38,883 nucleotides of DNA. Source: Criibacterium bergeronii (GTDB taxonomy: Bacteria > Bacillota > Clostridia > Peptostreptococcales > Filifactoraceae). The notes beneath the pieces were generated by a model. The model made no database searches, had not been told where the DNA came from, and saw only the letters and a list, made by a program, of their open reading frames with translations. Position numbers and translations under genes: made by a program. Below, piece after piece: positions 32,726 through 38,883 of this stretch. Location: contig NZ_MBEW02000020.1 in NCBI RefSeq assembly GCF_001693775.2, forward strand, positions 1 to 38,883. Reading direction: 5' to 3'. Each line of letters begins with the position of its first letter. Position 1 is the first letter of the stretch.

Positions 32726-33883
32726 TTGGTTTATTTAGACAATAGTGCCACAACCTCTATATATGATGAAGTAGTAGACGAGATAACAGATGTATATAAA
32801 AATGCAAACTACAATCCATCAGCAGCCTACGATGTGGCATCTATAGCAGAAAAAAAATTGTCAAAGGCGAGAGAAATTATTGCAAGCTCAATTAATGCTG
32901 ACAAAGAAGGGATTTATTTCACCTCCGGAGGTTCTGAGGGAAATAACACTGCAATACTTGGAGTTGCTAGAGCTTGCCAAAATAGAGGCAAGCATATAAT
33001 TACCGACAACATAGAGCATGACAGTGTAAACAATGTATTTAAATATTTAGAGCAAAACGAAGGCTACGAGGTAACCTATATTGAGCCTGATAAATACGGA
33101 GTAATAAATCCAAATGATGTAACAGATAAGGTGAGAAAAGATACCACACTTGTTTCAATAATGCACGTCAACAATGAAACCGGTGCTTTAAACGATATAA
33201 AAACCATCACAAGCCTTGTAAAAAAACAAAATCCACTTACTATAGTCCACAGTGACAGCGTGCAGTCATATTTAAAATTTCCGATAGATGTAGAGGACTT
33301 AAATGTAGATATCATTACTACAAGTGCACATAAGGTACATGGACCAAAGGGAATTGGCTTTATATATATAAAGAAAAACACTAAGATTGCTCCACTAATT
33401 TATGGCGGTGGGCAAGAAAGCGGATTTAGGTCAGGTACTCAAAACGTGGCACTTATCTCAGGATTTAGCGTAGCAGTAGACAAAATTATAAAAATGGGCG
33501 ATTATACAAAAAAAATCTCAGAAGTGAGAGATTATCTAAAAGAAAGTATAATCAAAAAGCTTGCAGACATAAATATAAATACACCGATAATTAGTGCACC
33601 ACATATTTTGAGCGTTTCCTTTGCAGGAGTAAAATCTGAGATACTACTACACTATCTTGAGATGGATAAAATATATGTATCTACGGGTTCTGCCTGTTCA
33701 TCCAAAAAAAAGACATCTAGAGTATTACAAAATATAAAACTGGACGATAAATATATTGACGGGACGATTAGATTTTCACTAGACGAAAATATAGATAAGG
33801 CAATGATTGATTTTGTAGTAGAAAAATTGCAGCAAAGCGTCAGCAAAATTAGAGCAGTTACAAAATACACTTTAAAAAAATAG
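32726..33883 (+). CDS. Cysteine desulfurase (NifS/IscS family)
   Basis: This PLP enzyme takes sulfur from cysteine and leaves a persulfide. I place the start at TTG 32726, which has AAAGGA upstream and gives the classic beginning MVYLDNSATT; the frame is open ten codons further up. PLP-binding K203 lies in TSAHKVHGPKG, and catalytic C324 in TGSACSS, on the long loop of the group I (IscS/NifS) enzymes. It lies 25 bases before thiI, so, like NifZ of Bacillus, it probably serves as the sulfur donor for tRNA 4-thiouridine. No IscU/SufU scaffold gene is next to it, which favours a dedicated tRNA role. Confidence 0.94.
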   Translation: MVYLDNSATTSIYDEVVDEITDVYKNANYNPSAAYDVASIAEKKLSKAREIIASSINADKEGIYFTSGGSEGNNTAILGVARACQNRGKHIITDNIEHDSVNNVFKYLEQNEGYEVTYIEPDKYGVINPNDVTDKVRKDTTLVSIMHVNNETGALNDIKTITSLVKKQNPLTIVHSDSVQSYLKFPIDVEDLNVDIITTSAHKVHGPKGIGFIYIKKNTKIAPLIYGGGQESGFRSGTQNVALISGFSVAVDKIIKMGDYTKKISEVRDYLKESIIKKLADININTPIISAPHILSVSFAGVKSEILLHYLEMDKIYVSTGSACSSKKKTSRVLQNIKLDDKYIDGTIRFSLDENIDKAMIDFVVEKLQQSVSKIRAVTKYTLKK

Positions 33884-33908
33884 TTTATAAGTGAGGAATT
33901 TAATATAG

Positions 33909-35081
33909 ATGTACGATAAGCTAATTGTAAGAAATGGTGAAATTTCCATAAAAAAGAAAAATAAGTTTGAGTTTGTAAATGCCCTAATGCGTAATCTCAG
34001 AGCTGCCACAAAAAATATGCAAGGAGTAAAGGTTACAAAAAACAACAATAGAATAGAACTGAATTTAGCAGATGGAGTAGACTACAAAGAAGTAATCTCA
34101 AAGATAAAAAATATATTTGGTGTAGTGACTATATCTCCGGCTATGTCAGGCGATAGTGGTTATGACAACTTAATTGAGCTGGTAAAAGAGCTGGTAAGAT
34201 TAAAATATGAGCAAAAGCCGTTTAAAACCTTCAAAGTCACTACAAAGCGTATAGATAAATCTATAGCTATGACTTCAATGCAAATGAATGCAGACCTAGG
34301 TGAAAAAATCCTAGCGGAATTTGAAAACCTGGACGTAGATGTAAACAATCCTGATGTGATTATACACATAGAGTTTAGAGAAAGACAAAATATAGTATTT
34401 ACAGAAAAAATCGAGTCTGAGGGCGGACTACCTAGAGGAATAAATGGCAAAACCTGCGTATTGCTTTCAGGTGGTATAGACTCTCCGGTAGCGACATATT
34501 TGATGGCAAGGAGAGGACTTTTTGTAGAGGCGGTGCATTTTCACAGCTATCCATTTACAAGTGAGAAGGGTAAAGAAAAAGTGCTTGAGCTAGTGAAAAT
34601 CCTCACAGGCTACTGCGGAAACATCAGAGTTCATTTAGTAAATCTTTTGCCAATACAGCAAGAAATAAATGAGAAATGCAACACAGAATATATGACAATT
34701 CTATCAAGAAGATTTATGATGAGAATAGCTCAAGAAATTGCACTAAGTTATGGAGCACTTTCGCTGGTTACAGGAGAGAGCCTAGGACAGGTTGCATCTC
34801 AAACATCTGAGGGACTTATTTGCAGTGATGCAGTAGTAGATAAGCTGCCGGTGTTTAGACCGCTTATAGCTACAGATAAGCAAGGAATTATAGATATAGC
34901 AAGACAGATTAACACTTACGAGACATCAATAATTCAGGAGGAGGATTGCTGCACAGTATTTTTGCCAAAAAATCCTGCAACAAAGCCTAAAAAGGAAAAA
35001 TGTGAAAAAAATGAGGCTAGACTTGATGTGCAAAGGCTTGTGCAAGAGGCGATTGACAATAGAGAAATAATTGAATTTTAA
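33909..35081 (+). CDS. thiI: tRNA 4-thiouridine sulfurtransferase ThiI (no rhodanese domain)
   Basis: ThiI adenylates U8 of tRNA and inserts sulfur. The 390 residues hold an N-terminal ferredoxin-like domain (1-60), a THUMP domain (about 60-165) and the PP-loop ATPase domain with LSGGIDSPVA (186-195). The C-terminal rhodanese domain of the Escherichia coli protein is missing, as in Bacillus, where the partner cysteine desulfurase delivers sulfur directly; the preceding gene fits that part. GAGG lies 12 bases before the ATG, a little far. A gap of 64 bases separates it from the alarmone synthetase. Confidence 0.95.
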   Translation: MYDKLIVRNGEISIKKKNKFEFVNALMRNLRAATKNMQGVKVTKNNNRIELNLADGVDYKEVISKIKNIFGVVTISPAMSGDSGYDNLIELVKELVRLKYEQKPFKTFKVTTKRIDKSIAMTSMQMNADLGEKILAEFENLDVDVNNPDVIIHIEFRERQNIVFTEKIESEGGLPRGINGKTCVLLSGGIDSPVATYLMARRGLFVEAVHFHSYPFTSEKGKEKVLELVKILTGYCGNIRVHLVNLLPIQQEINEKCNTEYMTILSRRFMMRIAQEIALSYGALSLVTGESLGQVASQTSEGLICSDAVVDKLPVFRPLIATDKQGIIDIARQINTYETSIIQEEDCCTVFLPKNPATKPKKEKCEKNEARLDVQRLVQEAIDNREIIEF

Positions 35082-35145
35082 TAAATTGTATATAAATTTT
35101 TTGAATTTGAAATAATAAAGAAAATTTTGCCAAAGGTGAATGACA

Positions 35146-36009
35146 ATGGACGTATTTTCGTGGAAAGACTTTTTAATCTCCTACGAATTTGCAGTAGAAG
35201 AACTTAAAATAAAATTTAAAAACATTAGAAATGAGTTAAAAGACCATGACAGCTACTCTCCTATAGAATTTGTGACTGGCAGAGTCAAAAAAATTTCTTC
35301 AATTATAGAAAAAGCAAATAGATTAGATGTACCTCTTACTAAAGAGGATATTGAGACAAAGATTGAGGATATAGCCGGCATTAGAATTATGTGTCAATTC
35401 GTAGACGATATATATACAGTTGCAGATTTAATAAAATCAAGGTCTGATATGAAGGTTGCCTACGAAAAAGATTACATAAAAAACTCCAAAAAAAGTGGCT
35501 ATAGGAGCTATCATATAGTCGTAAAGTATCCAGTGCAGACAGTAACCGGAGTTAAAAATATATTAGCCGAAATCCAAATAAGAACCTTGGCTATGAACTT
35601 TTGGGCAACCATAGAGCATTCCTTAAAATATAAGTATGACCATCTTTTGCCTGATGATCTTTCACAAAAGCTAAGAAATGCGGCAGACTCAGCGTTTATG
35701 TTGGACAATGAAATGAGTGAAATTAGAGACGAAATAGTTGGGGCACAAATTGCATTTGAAGTAAAGTCAGGTAGCGTAAAAGACATAATGAGTAGCATAA
35801 GCTATTTGTATATGGCAGGATATAGTGATGAGGCATCAAGCTATATCAAAAAGTTTGACAAAATAAAAAATATAATGGACATCAAAGAAGTTACAGATTT
35901 GCAAAATGACATTCAGTTGAGAATAAGAGAAATAAATAGTGACAAAAAATCAACAACTACTATGCCAAACATAGAAACAATTGATATAAATAAGCACACA
36001 AAAAATTAA
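35146..36009 (+). CDS. Small alarmone synthetase (RelA/SpoT synthetase domain only)
   Basis: This GTP pyrophosphokinase makes (p)ppGpp. It has only the synthetase domain, without the hydrolase, TGS or ACT parts of Rel. Blocks seen are RVKKISSI, DIAGIRIMCQFVDDIY, the GYRSYH motif of the nucleotide site, and EIQIRTLAMNFWATIEHSLKYKY. At 287 residues it is longer than typical RelP/RelQ (about 210-250), with an extra C-terminal tail. The ATG at 35146 has AAGGTG at good spacing; one two codons earlier is too close to it. It lies 20 bases before the response regulator gene, so alarmone synthesis and the two-component system are probably co-expressed. Confidence 0.9.
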   Translation: MDVFSWKDFLISYEFAVEELKIKFKNIRNELKDHDSYSPIEFVTGRVKKISSIIEKANRLDVPLTKEDIETKIEDIAGIRIMCQFVDDIYTVADLIKSRSDMKVAYEKDYIKNSKKSGYRSYHIVVKYPVQTVTGVKNILAEIQIRTLAMNFWATIEHSLKYKYDHLLPDDLSQKLRNAADSAFMLDNEMSEIRDEIVGAQIAFEVKSGSVKDIMSSISYLYMAGYSDEASSYIKKFDKIKNIMDIKEVTDLQNDIQLRIREINSDKKSTTTMPNIETIDINKHTKN

Positions 36010-36029
36010 TTAAATAAAGTGAGAAGGAT

Positions 36030-36749
36030 ATGAAAGAAATATTTATAGTTGACGATGAGCAAAGAATAGTAGATTTAATAGCTATGTACTTAAAAAAAGA
36101 AGGCTATGCAGTAAAGACTTTTTCAAATGGCGATGACGCATTAAAAGAATTTAACAAAAAAGAGCCTGACCTTATGGTTTTAGACATCATGATGGATGGC
36201 ATGGACGGACTGGACTTGTGCAGAGAGATTAGAAAAAGTAGCGATGTGCCAATAATATTTGTATCAGCAAGGTCTGAGGAATTTGACAGAGTTTTGGGGT
36301 TAGAGCTTGGAGCTGATGATTTTTTGGCAAAACCATTTTCTCCTAGAGAACTGGTGGTAAGAATTAAAATAATACTAAAACGTAAAGCCTCACCGGTAGT
36401 ACAGCATACAAATCAGGTGCAAGATGAGCAGAGCACATTATCCAGCGGAGACTTTTTCATGGATACTGAAAATAGGATTGCAAAAGCACGAGATAAAGAA
36501 GTGTTTTTGACTATCAAGGAATATGATGTATTGGAATTTTTGATGAGAAATATGAGCACACCAAAGACTAGAGAAAGTATAATACACAATGTATGGGGAT
36601 ACTCCGATACAGAAGGCTATGAAAGAAACGTTGACGATACAATAAAAAGAATTAGAAAGAAATTAAAAGACGTAGATGCGACAGTTAGAATTAATACAAT
36701 ATGGGGTTACGGATATAGGCTTGATAAAGATGAAGAAACTAGCAATTAA
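36030..36749 (+). CDS. Response regulator, OmpR family
   Basis: This DNA-binding regulator of 239 residues has a receiver domain with D8/D9, phospho-acceptor D52 in VLDIMMDG, and the switch lysine in LAKPFS. A winged-helix domain (about 140-235) contains LTIKEYDVLEFLM and the recognition helix NVDDTIKRIRKKL, ending INTIWGYGYRL. GAGAAGG precedes the ATG. The kinase gene overlaps its 3' end by 20 bases, so the pair is translationally coupled. The signal and target genes are not known; it differs in sequence from the phosphate-type regulator at 6496-7173. Confidence 0.92.
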   Translation: MKEIFIVDDEQRIVDLIAMYLKKEGYAVKTFSNGDDALKEFNKKEPDLMVLDIMMDGMDGLDLCREIRKSSDVPIIFVSARSEEFDRVLGLELGADDFLAKPFSPRELVVRIKIILKRKASPVVQHTNQVQDEQSTLSSGDFFMDTENRIAKARDKEVFLTIKEYDVLEFLMRNMSTPKTRESIIHNVWGYSDTEGYERNVDDTIKRIRKKLKDVDATVRINTIWGYGYRLDKDEETSN

Positions 36750-38112
36750 AACTATATTTAGTCATGTTGCAATAGCAATAATTTCTACCATAGTTTTTTC
36801 AGTTATTATAACATTCTCGCTTATATATATGGGTAGAAATGAATATGCTGATTTTTGCAAAACATCATCAAGATACGTTGCATCAGAGGTGTCTAACAAT
36901 CTAAGCCAAAAAAGTATTAAGAACGTAGACAACATCAAAGTTGGAAATTTATTAAGCAACGAAGATTACTACTACTTTACCTTGCAGGATAGCCCGATTT
37001 TGATACAAAAATCAATGTTTGCCAAAAATTTGGCAACATCAAATTTGTATATAAAGACCAATTCAGGTAAAGTATACTGGGTAATAAAAACACCATTTTC
37101 TAAAAAATCTGATTTTGCACAGATAGTAGCACCTATCGTGCTAAATAAAAAAATAGTTGCGAATGTAATAATAGAGCCATATTTAAAAGAGACTAAGGCG
37201 ATAAACCTTTATATGCAAAGGATAATGTTCTCAGGCTTTTTGTTTACAATGTTGTTTGCCCTAGTGTTGTCGTTAATCTTTGAGGTAAGACTGATAGGAC
37301 CAATGTCAGCTTTAAGAAACAACATAAACAACATACGACTTACAGGGAAGATAAATTGGAAACAAGTCAATAGCAAGGATGAAATCAGCGAAATAAACGA
37401 TGAATTAAAGGAAATCACTAAAAAAATGCAGGAGGCTAACCAGTCTCAAATAGAATTTTTCCAAAATACATCTCACGAGCTTAAAACCCCACTTATGTCA
37501 ATAAGTGGCTACGCAGAAGCGATAAGAGATGGAGTAATGGAAAAGGGCGAAGAAATAGATGCACTCAATATAATAATAGACGAGAGCAACAAGCTGTCAC
37601 AGGCAATAGGCTCTATTCTTTACCTGAGCTCCTTTGATGGACCGTCAAAATATAATTATAAAGAAGTAAAAAGAATTAATTTTTATGAAAGCGTAGAAGA
37701 GCTTGCACTCAAGAGCGTAGATGTGCAAAGCGGTAAGATTGAAATAATAAATAACTTTCCCATGGCATTGTCGGTTGAGCTGGAGGTAGAAAAATATAAT
37801 AAGCTGTTAAACAACATACTTGGAAATGCACTTAGATATGCAAAAAGTAAGATATATTGTGACTTGATAATAAAAGATAAGGACTTTATCTTTACCATAA
37901 GAGATGACGGACCGGGATTTAAAAATGGAGAAGAAGATAAAGTATTTGAAAGATTTTATAAGGGCGAGGGCGGACATAACGGACTAGGCCTTTCAATAGT
38001 CAAAAAAATCGTAGAAGCCTATGAAGGGGAAGTCAGAGCATATAATCACAAAGATGGCGGAGCAGTAATAGAGCTTAGGTTCAATGACTTTTACCGATAC
38101 TTTATGGTTTAA
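36730..38112 (+). CDS. Sensor histidine kinase
   Basis: I start it at ATG 36730, inside the regulator gene, giving 460 residues; the frame is open 18 codons earlier, but that would lie before the first membrane segment. TM1 (about 11-33), an extracellular domain (34-162), TM2 (164-186), HAMP (187-240), HisKA with H249 in NTSHELKTPL, and an ATPase domain with NNILGNALRYA, DDGPGF and GLGLSIVKK are seen. No clear ribosome site lies before the ATG, consistent with coupling to the overlapping regulator. A strong terminator follows, ending the likely desulfurase-thiI-alarmone-synthetase-two-component transcript. Confidence 0.92.
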   Translation: MKKLAIKTIFSHVAIAIISTIVFSVIITFSLIYMGRNEYADFCKTSSRYVASEVSNNLSQKSIKNVDNIKVGNLLSNEDYYYFTLQDSPILIQKSMFAKNLATSNLYIKTNSGKVYWVIKTPFSKKSDFAQIVAPIVLNKKIVANVIIEPYLKETKAINLYMQRIMFSGFLFTMLFALVLSLIFEVRLIGPMSALRNNINNIRLTGKINWKQVNSKDEISEINDELKEITKKMQEANQSQIEFFQNTSHELKTPLMSISGYAEAIRDGVMEKGEEIDALNIIIDESNKLSQAIGSILYLSSFDGPSKYNYKEVKRINFYESVEELALKSVDVQSGKIEIINNFPMALSVELEVEKYNKLLNNILGNALRYAKSKIYCDLIIKDKDFIFTIRDDGPGFKNGEEDKVFERFYKGEGGHNGLGLSIVKKIVEAYEGEVRAYNHKDGGAVIELRFNDFYRYFMV

Positions 38113-38126
38113 TAACAAATAAATTT

Positions 38127-38171
38127 AGAGCTGATTTTGACACATAAACATTCAAAATCAGCTCTTTTTAT
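38127..38171 (+). terminator. Terminator of the two-component operon
   Basis: A perfect 14-bp stem AGAGCTGATTTTGA/TCAAAATCAGCTCT (38127-38140, 38152-38165) followed by TTTTTA. Confidence 0.92.
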
Positions 38172-38194
38172 AATATTTGTAAAAGCTAAACGAC

Positions 38195-38223
38195 TTTAAA
38201 TAAATATCAAAATATGTTATAAT
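38195..38223 (+). promoter_or_regulatory. Promoter of dnaX
   Basis: TTTAAA (38195-38200), 17-base spacer, and an extended -10, TGTTATAAT (TATAAT at 38218-38223), about 70 bases before the ATG. Confidence 0.6.
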
Positions 38224-38292
38224 AATAATTTAAAAAGACAATTAAATTAAAAATATCACTTTTATTCTATAAAATATTCGATGGAGTAAATT

Positions 38293-38883
38293 ATGTCGAT
38301 AGCTCTATATAGAAAATATAGACCTACTGATTTTGAGACAATAGTGGGTCAATCTCAAGTAACAAATGTACTTAAAAATCAAATAAAGCTGGGCAAAATT
38401 TCTCACGCATATATATTTACAGGCGTAAGAGGTACAGGAAAAACCTCTACTGCTAAGGTTTTTGCCAAGGCTGTCAGTTGTGAAAACTATGACGAAGAAA
38501 AAGGACCATGTAATGAGTGTCAATCATGCAAAAATTATATGGTTGATACAGTGGAAATAGATGCAGCCTCTAATAATAGCGTGGACAACATCAGAGCTTT
38601 GCAAGAAACAGTGATGTATCTGCCATCTTATGCAAAATACAAGGTCTATATAATAGACGAGGCACATATGCTTTCTGCAGGGGCATTTAATGCACTTTTA
38701 AAGACCCTTGAAGAGCCACCGGCACACGTGATATTTATCTTGGCAACCACAGAATTAGCTAAAATACCGGAAACAATAGTCTCAAGATGCCAAAAATTTG
38801 AATTTAGAAAAATAGACCAAGACGACATATACAAAAGACTTTGTGAAATTTTAACTAAGGAAAATATCAAATTTGATGAGCAA
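38293..38883 (+). CDS. dnaX: DNA polymerase III subunit gamma/tau (5' part, cut by window end)
   Basis: DnaX is the AAA+ motor of the clamp loader. The 197 codons seen include the usual start MSIALYRKYRP, Walker A GVRGTGKTS, the zinc module with four cysteines between CENYD and CQSC, the segment EIDAASNNSVDNIR, Walker B VYIIDEAHML, and the sensor/arginine-finger region ATTELAKIPETIVSRCQ. GGAG precedes the ATG. The rest, including any tau-specific part or frameshift site, lies beyond the right edge. Confidence 0.97.
   Translation, partial: MSIALYRKYRPTDFETIVGQSQVTNVLKNQIKLGKISHAYIFTGVRGTGKTSTAKVFAKAVSCENYDEEKGPCNECQSCKNYMVDTVEIDAASNNSVDNIRALQETVMYLPSYAKYKVYIIDEAHMLSAGAFNALLKTLEEPPAHVIFILATTELAKIPETIVSRCQKFEFRKIDQDDIYKRLCEILTKENIKFDEQ

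Overview
The window looks like chromosomal DNA of a low-GC, AT-rich member of the Bacillota, most likely an anaerobic clostridial lineage. Pointers are strong Shine-Dalgarno sites, AGA/ATA-rich codon use, iron-sulfur L-serine dehydratase, a radical-SAM HemW, the PyrK/PyrBI style of pyrimidine pathway, a DNA polymerase I without proofreading residues, and a tRNA gene with encoded CCA. I cannot name a species; an anaerobe near Peptostreptococcales/Tissierellia is a guess.

Layout. (1) 1-4156, minus strand: pyrimidine biosynthesis, pyrB-pyrI, a hairpin, then pyrC-pyrF-pyrK (pyrK cut by the left edge), with a near-consensus promoter before pyrB. (2) 4253-5155: an OGG1-type 8-oxoguanine glycosylase with altered opposite-base residues. 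(3) 5307-8381, minus strand: a phosphate module, with a PhoR-type kinase, PhoP/PhoB-type regulator and a phosphate-binding lipoprotein whose two halves are in circularly permuted order. An 11-bp-periodic array resembling Pho boxes precedes pstS. pstCAB is not here. (4) 8384-12647, minus strand: a WalK-like sensor kinase without a partner regulator, an alpha/beta hydrolase and a membrane-anchored MurF-type ligase from one promoter; the 3' end of the kinase gene holds a cluster of DnaA-box-like 9-mers. (5) 12743-13526: tRNA-Leu(CAG), a gene remnant, and a compact type I toxin-antitoxin candidate laid out like the pAD1 par/fst locus. (6) 13851-18654: a D-2-hydroxyacid dehydrogenase divergent from an L-serine dehydratase operon (sdaAB-sdaAA, a DUF1576-type membrane protein, a small unknown protein). 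(7) 18849-23007, minus strand: polA and a membrane-anchored protein that looks like a metallopeptidase relative with a lost zinc site. (8) 23055-26198, plus strand: a membrane-anchored repeat protein, hemW and asnA. (9) 26432-32368, plus strand: three consecutive very large type IV minor-pilin-like proteins, one with Asp-box (beta-propeller-like) repeats and one with an SbsA-like Ig domain. (10) 32726-38171: cysteine desulfurase, thiI, a small alarmone synthetase and a two-component system. (11) 38293-end: start of dnaX.

Most of the window is housekeeping. The best leads for new biology are the convergent toxin/antisense locus next to tRNA-Leu, the permuted PstS with its putative Pho-box array, and the orphan operon of giant minor pilins that seem to carry adhesin-like domains. 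All functional calls are from reading the sequence and remembered family features; no database search was run.
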